This document shows positions 12,101-24,500 of a stretch of 64,000 nucleotides of DNA, one piece after another (positions within the stretch are counted from its first letter, which is position 1; each line of letters opens with the position of its first letter). The DNA is from Coprinellus micaceus. Its lineage: Eukaryota > Basidiomycota > Agaricomycetes > Agaricales > Psathyrellaceae. A model generated the notes under the pieces. That model worked only from the letters and a program-made list of their open reading frames with translations, did not search any database and had not been told where the DNA came from. The position numbers and the translations under genes were made by a program. The stretch covers positions 1,488,001 to 1,552,000 of the forward strand of contig OX596335.1 in assembly GCA_951394405.1 (NCBI GenBank), written 5' to 3'.

Positions 12101-15100
12101 ATGGCTCGTTCGGCCAACAAGCGGCGTTCGGCCATTCAACATCACCATTCGGTGTCCTCTCGCCCCCTCCGGTACAGCCACCACAGCCATCGGCACCAGG
12201 AAACTCGAGCGGACGTCGGGATTCACTGAACCCTTTTGCTAAACCATTCGTCTTTGGCAAACCCCTCGACCCCACCGCTGAGCCCTGGAAACCGTCTGGT
12301 GCTCTCGCCGTACTCTCACCCTCCACGTCAACAAATTCGAATTCAACTGCGCCCCAGCCCGATTCTGCTTCTTCGGACAAACCAACCCATGCAAGGTTAT
12401 CATCGTTATCCAAGAGTCTCAATGTCGCAGCACCGGAGTTCAAGCCTCGCTCCTTAGGGGCAGCCATCCCCGCAGATGCAACATTCACCTTCTCTATGCC
12501 TGAGACACCCACCTTCCCCGTACCTCAAGATGACGACGAGATCCCCTTGGCGTTGCTTGTTGCCAGGCCGGTGGAGACAATCGAGGCCCACGAGTCGCCT
12601 TTCAAGAGGCAAGGAAGGGAGAAGAGGCCGAGGTTGGGCTCACCACCCCCGGAGGACGAAACGGAAGACAGGACGGCAGAATTTGTGGAATCGGAGACTG
12701 AGGTATTGGTTGTGAAGGAAGAAGACCCTAGCTCGCCCATCGAGGCGGGAGGAAGCATGGCCTCGTTCCGCTTCCCTCCTGGTCCTGTGCGCAAGTCCCA
12801 CTCAGATCAGCCACCCCAAATCTCTATCGGGGCCCTGGAGTTGTCCGAATCGGCGTCACGGTCGTTGGACGATGCGAAGAGGGAATCGAAAGCCGATCGC
12901 GACTCCGGAAGCGATATGGACGAAGTCAGCAGTGACGAGGACAAGGAGAACACGAGAGAGCCGCCTGTCATTCGGTCACCGACACCCCCAGGCAATGACA
13001 CCCAAGATACCGAGAGATCACCTGTCAAGCCTTCTCAAGATACAGTCGCAGGCGACGATGAAGAATATATACAGGAGCTTATTATCCCCCCTTCACTTCC
13101 CGGGGCCATCCTCTCCGCAACTTTCCCCACCTCGGCGACTACCAAGGCATTCCCCGGTCCGATTACATTGTCACCCCTGCCGGGCTCTGCAGGTGGCAAA
13201 CGGCGCGCCCCGATTCCTCTCGACTTCAAGCACTCCAGTGGAAACACCGTCCCTGCGGCCAAGTTTAAGGCGCTTGTTCAAAATGTCATTCAACAGAACA
13301 GGGACAAAGGTAACGGTAAGCCTTAACCGAAGTGCGCTACGTCCAAAATTGAGATATTTCTAGATGCCATTGCAGCCAACGGTGGCCTATCAGCAGACCG
13401 TTCTACCTTCCGCTCACGCATGAGCTCGAGGGAGAACTTCGACACCCAACACATGAGCAGGCCATCCCTAGACGACCTCAATGTCATCAAAATTTCTGGA
13501 ACTGGTCTCATTGCTTCCAAAGCCGCGTCCCAAGCCAACCGAAGCATCCAAATCCCCAACTTCACTGGTACAGTCGCGTACCGTGGTCGGAATGCAACCG
13601 ACCCTGTTCCCAGCATTGCTCGCTCTGACGACGACGACGAAGATGTGTTCGGTGCTCGCAACATCAATGATGGACGTGCGCCCCTCAAACACATGCGTAG
13701 GAGGAGCTCGTTACCGGACGCGCTCCACGACCCATCGTCTGCAACGGAGGAGGAGAACGACAGCGATGCGGAGAACCAGTTCGAGGACTCTAGCATGAAT
13801 GCGAACCCCAGCCATGCCATCCACGTTTCAGCCTCTGGGCGTCGCGTCCTTCGTTCGTTGCTCTCAAGAGATCCTAGCCCTGAGCCCGAAAGCGAGAGGA
13901 TGCAACGGATGCGCAGAAGCGAGACTCTCAGTCCCAACCGACCTAGCGGCTTGGGCTCCCAGTTCGAACTCCACGCTCTTGAAGATGCCCTCGCCAAGGT
14001 TTTAGACGAACGCCTGGCTGCGCTCAAGGGGGCGCCTGCCAGTGGCAGTACAGCGAGCGCCTCGGAAGCGATGCTCTCGGAGGTCATCTCCCTCTTCCGC
14101 GCACAGTTGCAAGAATCAGCCGCAAAGAGCCTAGAGGACACCACCATGGAGGCGAGGAACGACATGGACATGTTCATGATTCGCGAGATGCTTCAGGATG
14201 GCCAGAGGGAAGTGGTTAGTGTTGTCAAGACGGTGGTTGAGGAGCACTTACACCACGCCTTGATGGAACGCACGCGTAGCTCGGACGACACCGTGAACGA
14301 GTTGAAGCAGATCGTGGAGAACGCCGCGAGCAAGACCATTGGCGCCGTCATCGACACCATAACCGACTTCCGAGCAGAGCAAGGATCCTCCCCCGCTTCG
14401 GAGGAAGACCGTGAAGCTCTCCTCGACGATATCGTCACCACCCTTGCTCCCATGCTCCAAGGCTCGCACACCGAACCCGTTGACTACGATTTTCTCACCA
14501 ACGAACTCGCACAAGCTGTCAAGCCACACATCTCCCAACTCATCGATTTGGCTTCGGACAAGAGGGAGACGGCAGGGCTTATTGTTGATGCTCTTATCCC
14601 GACGCTCGTCAACACGCTCGTGCCGAGCCTCGTCCCTACCCTTACTCCCAGCCTCATCTCAAACTTGGCTCCAACTCTCGTGGATGTTCTCTCAGAGAGG
14701 TTGCAAGTCGAGAATGAATCGTCGCGGCTCAGCGTTGTTAGGGAGGTCAGGAAGGCGGTCGAAGGTGTGGATGCGATTGAGATCAGGGACGCCGTCGCAG
14801 ACTTGGTCGTTGAGAGGCTGAACGCTCGTCTGGATACTCGCGATAGGACCTTCATCGGTTCTGTCAAGGCTTCGGTCACTGAGGTTGTCGAGAACATGTC
14901 GTCACGTTTGGAGGCGAAGTTAGACGAGAAGGATGAGGGAACGGTGTCGGCGGTGTCGAAGCAAGACTTGAAGAGTCTCGAGACCAGGATTGTGGACGAC
15001 GTCAAGGCCACTGTGGCTGGTGTTGACCTCATACCCGGCCTACTGGAGGAGTCGTTTGACCGCCTCAGTCAAGAGCAACAGGCTGTTGCCCGGACCTTTG

Positions 15101-16827
15101 CCGGCATTGAGAAGCGCCTAAACGATGGAACGGCGAAGATCTTGGGACATGTAGACAATGTTGTTGCCTCTGTTGCCTCTAAGGCCGATGTGGAAAGCTT
15201 TGGCGAGAAGGTCAGCAGCGTCACAAGGGAGGCCGCTTTGAACGCCTCTGCCTCTGCGTCCGAGATGAAGGCGTTGCTTGAGACCCTCCTCGCCCAGAAC
15301 AGGGCTCTTGCTGAGAAAAATGCCGAATTGATGAATACGCAGCAAACCATGACCACCAAATTCGCATCCCTTCCTGAGGCTCTCAATTCAGCTATTATCA
15401 ACCTTCAAAACGGTGTCTCCGAACTTATCGTGTCCAGGGACATTCCGAAGAAGGACCTTGAAGACCTCAAGAAGCTGAACTCGGACTACCAGGTTCAGCT
15501 CACCAAGGCACGAGCCGCTCACGGGCAAGTGAGGGTGGAGAAGGATATGTTGGGAGAGAGGCTAGCAGGCGTCGAGTTGGAGCGGGAGAGGCTGCGTGCG
15601 AAAGTGGCAGAGCTGGAGAAGAGAAAGGACGAAGAAACTACGGCGGTCAACGCCAGGAAGAACGAGTTGGAGGAGGCCCTTGCTAATGCACTTGGTCGCC
15701 TCCAGTCATCGGATGTCACGACCCAGTCCCAGCAGCAGAGGATCGCGGAGTTGGAAAAGACGGTCAAGGAGTTTTCTGCGGAGAAGGCAGCTCTGAAAGC
15801 TAATGTTAACGCTCTCGAGGTTCGTGTCACCATCGCCGAGAAGGAGAAGGAGGTTGCAGCAGCAACGATTGAACGATTGAACACTGAGCACATGCATTGG
15901 GATACCGTCAGGGAGACCTCGGAGAAGGTCGACATGCTTACCAAGTTGCTTGGAGAGGTCGAGAGCGACGAGATCAAGCATTTGCGCCAGTACCAAGAAA
16001 GGACGAAGACTGTTGAGGCTGACTACACCCAGCTCCAGAAACGGGTAAAGGAACTGGAGGCCAAGGCTGCTAACAGCGAGAAGGTTGCGGCAACGACCAA
16101 AAGCGGTCTCCTTCAAGCTCAGCAACGCGCCAGCGATTGGGAGAGGACGGCCAAAGAGCACGAAGGGGAGCTCGAGATGGTCAAGACAAGGCTGGAGCAA
16201 GCCGAGCAAACACACGACCAACTCGACACCGATTACTCTATGCTCAAAATGCAGTTCGAAGAGAAGGAAGCGGACGATCGGTTCATCAAGGTAATCTTCA
16301 CTTGCTACCCTTTCCTGGTCCAATGCTAACCGTCCACCTAGGACCGCGAGAACAGACAGCGCGAGCAGATCAACGCCCTCGAAACCAAGGTCGTGCGATT
16401 GCAAGAAGCTCTTCTCAAATCGTCTAGAACCGGCGGCGTAACTAACGGGAGCGCAAGCCATTCTCCTCCCCGGCCCGACTCCCGCGCCAGCGTCAGCACT
16501 GTCAACGGGCGCTCTGATCGTAGACTCTCCTCTTACTCCCCTGCCGCCAACGCAGGCGCCTCAGCATCCATCCACGCCCCCTCACAGAACAATTCCTCCC
16601 CTTCCAGCAACGGCTCCAAGTACGCGGGTCACGGCTCTGGCGTGGCTGGTAGCATCCACGCGCCCAAGGGCCGCTATCCTAACCTGGGTCCAGCTTTGGC
16701 CCCCAAGTACCCCTTGGCTGTCAAGAAGTCAACATATCCCGCGTATTCGAGGGCTAACGCACCCAGCCCTGCCCCCAGCACGGTTAGCGCAGTGCCAACG
16801 CAGGGTGACGATGGCTGGTGGGAGTAG
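9170..16827 (+). CDS. Giant low-complexity/coiled-coil protein, 2408 aa, unknown function
   Basis: Six exons (9170-10042, 10099-10224, 10283-11263, 11482-13315, 13364-16290, 16342-16827) splice in phase to 2,408 residues. The first about 290 residues are Pro/Gly-rich. The segment from about 330 to 1470 is Ser/Pro/acidic and probably disordered. A region near residues 1680-1717 carries a short periodic repeat (LIPTLV, LVPSLV, LTPSLI, LAPTLV). From about 1690 to 1900 long amphipathic helices are likely. About 1910-2247 is a strong heptad coiled coil rich in Glu, Lys, Leu and Arg. The tail is Ser/Pro-rich and ends in DDGWWE. I do not recognise the family. The build suggests a structural scaffold, perhaps of cytoskeleton, septum, spindle pole or nucleus, but that is inference. 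The fourth exon has two in-frame donors 6 nt apart (13309 or 13315). Confidence 0.85.
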
Positions 16828-18798
16828 ATGCGAGTACCCTTCTACTTAATTCCCTACCTTATCGTAACTACTATCTATCCCTCACTCTTTATATTCGACA
16901 GTCGGTCCATTCTACATACATTCCAAGTTCACGGCATTGTCCGACTTCACCTTCCTCCCGATCCTTTTCCATCCCTTATTCCACCCTCTTCTCTTCAGTC
17001 TATTCGTATCTATCTGCATCTGGAGTGTTTCAACTGGATTATTATACGGTAATAGTGTTGCTACGATAGTATACCCTCTATCTTTAAGTGTTGACATCAA
17101 TCTATTGGTTCGGAATATGAAGTACGAACCATTTGTGTGACAAGGAATGGGCGCGAGACCAGAGGCCTGAAGCCTGACGAGTCGCTCCGGTTACAAGATA
17201 AGTTCAGATTTGGGGATGAACTTGAATGAAACGCGGACTTTGTCAACCTTTGTGCTGTGGAGATACCTTGCACGGGCCTCATCATTGCCGTTAACATCCG
17301 AGAGGACAGGGAATTAGCGGCCATCTTCGCCTTCATTGAGAATGACAACAAGCACTTATAACTGTCCTGGCCGTGCAGTGTGGAGATAAACGGTGTGTAG
17401 CATATGCGATCGACGGACAGGACGAAAAAGCACAGATTCAGAGATTAGTCCCACAACGCTGTCGATGCACCCTCGACACTCGGACACTTAACGTGATCAA
17501 TCAAACTCTGTCCCTCGAACATGCACATGAATGCCAGAGGAGCGAGAACCTTGGTGACACGCTGTCAAAGCCCCACCACGCGTTTGCTCCTTGTCATTGG
17601 TCAGTGATTAGTCCGTCCCGTCCATGTCACCAATACGCCAAAGAGGCCGAGTCAACCCAATGTGACTGACTGCCTACATTAGTGTAGCGCGGCCTGTCCG
17701 AATGTCATTCAAAACACGCAGGTCCGTCGTCGTGATTGACTGTGAATTGTCAATGTATCATACAGCCACCCGATGACGACAAGGCTCACCATGGGAATTC
17801 TCCACTTTAAATTACTTCACGCCAACCTTCTGAACGCGGAGTATGACCAATCGTGAGATGGAAGTCAGAGCGCTCGCCTTACTTGGTGGCCATCTTGTAT
17901 GTCCTGGTGTGCAAGTGGCTTTGACAAACCCAGGTGCCAATCACATCCACGGAAAGAATGAACGAGAGCCCTCCCGCTGCAATCACAGTCACACTGGTCG
18001 CCGAGACGCCATTTGCAGATTCGCATCCTAGAATAGCCTAGAATAGGCTTGAAGCAATTCGGAAGGTTTAGCCATCGAATCGAACGGCGAATTGAGCGTG
18101 TCCGTTGATTGGATTCCCCTGAGACTTTGGCGGAGAAGCACCAGAAGAACGCCCCCGGCTGTTATAATTAAGAATCAGTCCCCACAGCGTGACCGGTTGA
18201 GAAGAACTTCGGGAAGCGTAGCGGCACGGACAGCGGTGAGTATCGTGCACATACCTTGGGTAAATACATAGACAAGATGAACCCACCCAGCCATCGGCTT
18301 CTCTGATTCTTCGTTCTTGTCGCTTTTATCACGGGCGTCCCACCTATACCATAAACAGCGGCTTGGTTAGTGAGTGAACTAGTCACGAGAAAGTCAGAAT
18401 CGGAGATAAGACTTGGCGAGTTGAGCTCTGACAACCTGACCAGACTACCTCCGTCACGAGGATCGCGCTGTGTTGCCACGGCACACAAGAACGTCAAGCG
18501 TTCAAGGGAGCTCCGTTCGAGGCCGTTACGCTGCGAACGGCACGGTGATAGGATGGGGAGCATACCTTTTCAGGGCTACAAACGAAGGGCCGAGGGCGGA
18601 TCTTTACGCTTCAAGGACGGACTTACCTTCCACTCCAGTCCTGTTAAGAAGTGGGACCACCAGGATGAGGGGTAGTACAGAAGTTGCGAGAATGCGAGTG
18701 TGAGAGCATCCTAGTTGGAAGTAGAAACAAGAAGGCCCAATAAAAAAAGCTTAACAACAAATGGGATTGACCGGGCCAGACTGATAGGAAGAAGGGTT
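16828..18798. other. Interval downstream of the giant gene; weak coding signs only
   Basis: This interval separates the stop codons of two convergent genes (16827 on plus, 18799 on minus). The first few hundred bases are T/C-rich, like a 3' untranslated region. A near-direct repeat built on 'ctagaatag' lies at about 18028-18048. Between about 18040 and 18640 there are minus-strand segments that may be exons of a small gene, listed separately. Nothing else was recognised. Confidence 0.4.
18040..18640 (-). CDS. Possible small gene, unresolved
   Basis: A minus-strand chain of short exons can be read in one frame. It passes through RDPRDGGSLVR (about 18450), then WDARDKSDKNEESEKPMAGW and HLVYVFTQ (about 18260-18345, ending in a GTATGT donor), then AGGVLLVLLRQSLRGIQ (from about 18157) to a stop near 18030. 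The hydrophobic piece could be a membrane segment. No start codon was found that joins cleanly, and no family was recognised. It may instead be noncoding 3' sequence of clpP. Confidence 0.25.
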
Positions 18799-19960
18799 CT
18801 ATGAACCCGAGGAAGTCATGCCATCCAGAGGGGGGCGTTTCTCCAGGATGCCATCTATAATGCCAAATTCCAAAGCTTCTTGAGCTGCGAAGGGGATCGG
18901 TATCAGGGAACGAAGTGACCAGGCCAAGGGAAAGGAAACACGTTACCTGTCATGTAGTAATCTCTCTCTAGGGCCTTCTCTGGGGTGAAAAGGTGGGTAA
19001 ACGAATGTCCCTTTTGGTTTCGAGGGATACGTACCAAACCGCTCGAGGCCCCGAGCTTCAGTTTCGCCTTTCGTGGCACAGTGCCTTTGATAGATGCCTG
19101 TGAGCAAGTGCCGTATCCGTAGGATCTCCTTCGCGTGAATTGCAATGTCCGTGGCCTGGCCAGAAGCACCACCGGAAGGCTCTGAAGTGAAGCGGATGAA
19201 TTTGGGCAAGAAGCGCGGTAAGTGGCTCGGAGAACGTACGGTGAATCATGATGCTTGCGTTTGGGAGACAATGTCGCTTCCCCTTCTCCCCAGCGGCTAG
19301 AAGTAGGGATCCCATAGAGGCAGCTAAACCTAGGCTGTAGGTATGGACGGGAGCGGATATATACTGGTAGCCGCTTTGTTAGAAGGCTTCCCTCTTGTGG
19401 TGGGGGTAGAATTCCGAACCTGCATCTGTGATAATTTAACGCTCGCCCCGAGGAGACGAGTGAAGAAGACATACGGTGTCATATATAGCAAGCCCAGCAG
19501 TCACACTTCCGCCAGGGGAGTTGATGTACAGGTGGATCGGTTTCGTCGAATCCTCGGCTTCCAAGAACAAGAGCTGAGCGACGACTAGTGTGGAATCTGT
19601 ATCTCGAATCTGGACTATGAGCTTTGAGCCAGACCGCATACACTACGACTTACTGGTCCATGCAGCATTATCACTCGTTCTCGGAGTAGTCTGGAAAAAA
19701 TGTCATATGCACGCTCCCCCTTTCCCTGTCCACCAACATTAGTTCCTGGAAGATGCACAGTCAACAGGGGCTGCACGAACAGTCTGTTCGATGACGATGG
19801 GAACCATGTTCGCTGAAGGAGATTCTGTCCATCCCAGCGAGGACCGACCCTGAGCCAGGGGATGAAAGTTCCTCCTCCGTGCAGCGGGGACGGGACGGGG
19901 GAGGCGTGACAGTGACAGTCGTGCAAGTCTGGAGATCATGAGGGTCACAAATGAGGGCAC
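18799..19960 (-). CDS. clpP: Mitochondrial ATP-dependent protease proteolytic subunit ClpP
   Basis: ClpP forms the serine-protease chamber that works with ClpX in the mitochondrial matrix. Eight exons (19781-19960, 19654-19725, 19475-19609, 19420-19425, 19240-19363, 19035-19181, 18947-18979, 18799-18884) give 260 residues with all phases closing. The first about 45 residues are Arg/Ser/Ala-rich, fitting a mitochondrial presequence. PIVIEQT and [15 protein letters not shown] open the mature part. [10 protein letters not shown] forms the oxyanion-hole region. The catalytic Ser is in [10 protein letters not shown], the His in MIHQPSGG and the Asp in [12 protein letters not shown], so the triad is intact. 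The fourth exon is only 6 nt (Met-Gln of DTMQYI). ClpP is absent from budding yeast but present in many basidiomycetes. It is divergent from BRL1. Confidence 0.95.
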
Positions 19961-20111
19961 GGACTGACCGCGTCGAGCTCACACGATGGACCAGGACGCG
20001 TCAACAAAGCCAAACAACTTGTGACGCTGCAGTTCTCACAGTTCACGATCTACTTGTTGTCTTATTCCTCAATCGTCCAGACCCTTTGTTCACCACAACC
20101 CCGACTCCGCA
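19961..20111. promoter_or_regulatory. Bidirectional promoter, clpP / BRL1
   Basis: Only 151 bp separate the start codons of clpP (minus) and the Brl1-like gene (plus), so both promoters and both 5' leaders must fit here or overlap the genes. No TATA box or factor site was identified. Confidence 0.75.
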
Positions 20112-21546
20112 ATGTCGAGAATGGGCGGCTACACGTATCGCTCAAAAGAGGCTCCAATGGACTACGAGTGGACAAATAGGCCTCCAACTCAACCGGCCTG
20201 GTCAACTCCAAGTCGAGATCCAATGACACCCAAGAAGCGTAAGTCATCCTCACGAATCAATTACATCGAGTCTTATACTCTTTGAAGGGCAGTTTGGAGA
20301 GGTCAACCCAGGAACACCCTCTTTTACGAATCTCCCAACGACGCCATCGTTTGGTCGCAATCAGAACGTCCCGTTTCTTTTCAACCCAGTGCCGCTTCCA
20401 CAAACTCCCCGCACCCCTGCCTGGGACCTATCCCAGATCCGAGCACAGCAAGCTGAAGTACACGATGTCGACATGAACGAGGTCACGCCATCAAAGCCAG
20501 AGGAAGGAAGCACAGAGGAGAGGGAGAAAGAGGAAGAGTCGGACGAGGCGCGTCGTATCTCCCTCGGCGCACTCCAACGCGTATTTAAGAGGAGAAGCAA
20601 AAGCAGAAAGGCTCGCGCTCCCTCAAGGAGGTTGGAAGATGACGACTCGGACCTCGAATCAGAGGATGACGATGACCGGGTCGCGTCACGACCTAGGAAG
20701 ACGTCTAATCACTACACCTTAAATATGCCTGCGCCAGCTTCAACTCCATCCCATGCGCCATACGTCCTTCTCGGGTTCGTCCGCAGTAATATCACACCCC
20801 TTTCACTAATTGATTTACATTCCAGATACCTGCAATTCTTCTTCAACCTGTTGCTGATTCTACTCTTCATATATCTCGTCGTCCAGTTTATACTGACGGT
20901 CCAACGTGATGTCGAGAAACGCATATCCGAGTATTCCCAAGGTGCGCTCAACCGAGGCTCCTTCAAGTTAATCTACTTACGCTCGGTCTTCTAGATATCG
21001 TCCAAGATATCGCAGTTTGCAGCTCGCAATACAAGGCAAACTTTTGCCACACCCCGCAAATGGCGCCGGCGATGGTTCAGCAATGCTCCAACTGGGAGAG
21101 CTGTATGAATCGCGATCCCACCAACTTGGGGCGAGCCAAAGTCAGCGCCGAGCTGATCGCAGAAGTGATCAATGGATTCGTCGAACCCATCAGCTGGAAG
21201 ACCTTGGTATGTGTCTAGTGACCTGGTAAAGAGGCTTAAGCTGACGGCAACAACACCCCTCTTCTTGAAGATATTCACGTTGACTTCATTGGGTTTCCTG
21301 ACCGTGCTCATCAACGCCCTTCTTTCCCTATACCGTTCCAAATACCAGCCTATCGCCGCACCCCTTCAGCCATCGACTTCATACCCCATGCTCCCAGCCG
21401 GCCCCTATCCCTCACACCACCTCGGAAGTTTTATGTCTCCACCACCAACAGGGAGCTGGAGTAGACTTCCAGGAGGCGAAGCAGAGCTGGAATCGCCTAC
21501 GAGAAGGAGAAGGCTGGACGGTGGTGTTGCAGCCAAAATTAAGTAA
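20112..21546 (+). CDS. BRL1: Brl1/Brr6 nuclear envelope protein
   Basis: Brr6/Brl1 proteins are inner nuclear membrane/ER proteins needed for nuclear pore complex assembly and membrane homeostasis. Five exons (20112-20238, 20288-20774, 20826-20941, 20995-21206, 21271-21546) give 405 residues. The N-terminal half is hydrophilic, with acidic and basic clusters. A first transmembrane segment (LLILLFIYLVVQFIL, about residue 215) precedes the lumenal domain with its hallmark cysteines: CSSQYKANFC, then CSNWESCMNRDP. A second membrane segment follows (FTLTSLGFLTVLINALLSL, about residues 315-335). This two-TM arrangement with four conserved cysteines defines the Brr6_like_C_C domain. The tail is Pro/Ser-rich. 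One family gene is seen here; whether the genome has separate Brr6 and Brl1 copies cannot be told. Confidence 0.93.
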
Positions 21547-24500
21547 CAGATTACACTGCTGACGGCCATTCACCTAGACAAGGCTATTTATACACTTCTA
21601 TCACTTGATCAACTCGTTGAACGCCTTCCTTCCAACGGTTCTGGCCCGAGACCGCTGGCTTTAAAGTGACCATGGCCATGGCAGGGACAAGGTTGCCGCT
21701 GGACCTTGTAATGTGTACGTGTCAGTTTATCGAATCACATCCTCCGTCATTTGATCAAGGCAGATGGATCTTAGCATACTTCTCTCACTGATGAGGCTAT
21801 ACTCTGGGACTCATTTGCGGGTCAAAATATTCAGTTCCAGAATAGTGACCCACAGCACATCCTCTGCGAGGTGTCATTAATTCCGGCGGCTCCCGGGAGC
21901 ATAAGCAACGGCCAACGACACAGGCGTTCCATTCGTACTCGGTTGGTCCCAACCGTCCGTTATCCCCCAGTTTAGGCGTTGCAGGGTTTGTGCCTACCCG
22001 AAGGAGGGTAAGTGGACGCCGCAGGCCACATCGAGACGCCGAAGATGGCTCCAGTCGATTGGCTCCCTCCTCTCGTGTCAAACATGGGCCCCAATCTACC
22101 TACCTGAAAGGCAAGTATACCACCTTGCGGCCTTGGTCTCCGATTTCCCACTTCGACGCCCCGGTCGCTTCGATACGATGTTTGGCAGAATGTGCGCAGA
22201 ATGTGCGCAGAATGCGCAGACGCATGCTATCTGAACTCACGTTCACAGGACCCTGGCGCCTTTGAAGAAACTGACTCTTTCGGCAAAGAACGCCCTCTTC
22301 TGGATTACTTACTCGGACAAGTTCGTGAAGGGTTCGTGAAGATCATCATGACGGGCCCCCAATTTTGTTGAGTTGGGAAAGAGAAGCTCGTTTTGGCCGA
22401 ATTTTCATCACGATCAACGTACATCCAGCGCACAGCACCACCTCCGCATACGGGAACCTCGATCAGGAAGGAGATACACGGCTCGCATATCGAGAAGGGA
22501 GGGTGGAAACGCTTGGAAACGTTGGAGAATCTCTAACAACCGAGGCATTACATTTGATTTCTCCTGTACCACCGCACTAACTTGATCAGATATGGATGTC
22601 CCAGGGATTCGAATACGGCGCAGTCAGGATTGAATTGCCCGGAATGAATGACGCGCGATGCCAAGGGGTTAGAGTTGCAGGGTGCGTTTCTGAATCTTCT
22701 GCCGCGTTTCCGTCATTAGAAAACTAACATCGTTTTCATATGCCCCCATATACCGTGCTGTGTAAACGTGGACCTCGAAGATCGAACGAACGAGGCACCG
22801 CATCCTTTATAGCCGAGTTCGGTGAGTCCCATGTCTGAATCTTGTCGGAGGTAATCGCATGAATTCGATGTCTCTGATAGATTATGGTTGCTTACTTGCT
22901 GCTGTTGTGCTGCTGGCCGACTCAGCGCGCTACTTCCTTGGGGTGCTTCTTTGGGAGAAAGATTAGGAAAAGAAGTCCGCAGTTGCGAATGTATAGCAGT
23001 AAAAAGGGCTTTCCACAGCAATGTTTTCGCTTCCATGCAAGCGCCTAGCAGATCGCTCTTGGGTCACATGAATGCCCCTTTCGACTTTCTCCTTCGCCGG
23101 CAACTTAGCCTTCACGAGTGAACCAGTCGATCACGATTTCCGGGAAGACACCCCAGTTATCCCTTGCTAGCGGCACAGGCAATCCCCCTTCGGCTATTTC
23201 ATCGACTGACAACCAGGGCCAAGGCGGAACATACGTTTGGTCAACTTCAACCCTCTTCCACGCCATTTCAGTTTCGTCATATCAAGGCGACGCCCCATCA
23301 ATACATCCGCCCCCAAGGCCTTCCGCCTGTATGCCCGCTTGAACCCATTTGTCCAATGGTGATGTAGTTTATCCGCACTTCCAAGTACAGGTGGCTATCG
23401 GATGCTTATTGCCATTGACCGCTCTTCATTCAGGTCTGTCTCTCGATGCAGCCCTGGGTCGACAATCATGATCACCAAGTGTTACCATCCCCCACCATCA
23501 TGGATGGTATGATCCCATTCAACAAGCACCCCAACACCAGCGTCACCGCCAAGAAGGGGTCGTGCCGATGCAAGAGCTGTTTATGGAAACAAGAAGCCCA
23601 GAGAAGATCAAGTAAGTACCCAGATTGAACCTGATTGAACTGGTCCGATACAACTTCGCGGGTGCGAGTCGACGTTGTTCTCATTCCCAGACTCAGGGCC
23701 CCAGAGTCAACGAACACTGTCATTACATACTCCAACGGATAACGCGTGGGTGACTTGATAATAAGGACATTCTTTACCTTACAAAGCACGAGCGAGGCTG
23801 CAGGATTCTTCGGCTATGCTCGCCTGGCGTATGAAGTTGTCGGTGAACCAGGATTTGTCAATTGGTTGCTGTTACCTGACTGCTCGTAGAGTCCCCCCCT
23901 CCAAGTCGCCCCTACTCGCGACCTCTGCCTTACACGGTGTACACCTGCTCGAACATCCCACAGTGATATAAAAGCTTAAACCCCAAAATAACATCTCGGC
24001 CACCCTTGTGTCTTATCTTCCATTCACGCCATTCACTGACGCCCAAACCTTTGGACCCCGGCGCAACCGCAACAAATGCGAAACTGGAAGTCTACAACAT
24101 CCATAACGCAACGAACAGTCTTAGTTCCTCCGATAGACAGGCATATGTTTACGCCCACTCACTTGATATGAGAGAATTAGGTACGCCCTGGATCAAGGAG
24201 ATAACACTCTAACCCGCTCACAAGTCCCAACTTGCGGCACTGACCTGATGGCCCATTCTCAGAACATATTAGACGATGTCAAAGCAATTACTTTACAGCG
24301 TTCGGCGGTAAGTTCATTTTACTCCCTCGTAACGCTCACGTATCCATTGACCTGCGATTCGGACCCTCCTTAGGCCTCTTTGCAAACCTTAAGGTGCGGC
24401 GTAACTCCCGACACTGGCAAGTCTCGCCACCTATAACTTTAACGTCACAATTTCCTGAGTTTGGGATGGCGGGTGCCAACCCGATCTCACATGCTCTAAC

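Noticed and set aside
22595..22625. Possible tRNA T-arm (TTCGAAT) on the minus strand
   Set aside because: The bases beside the loop do not pair, and no acceptor or anticodon stem fits.
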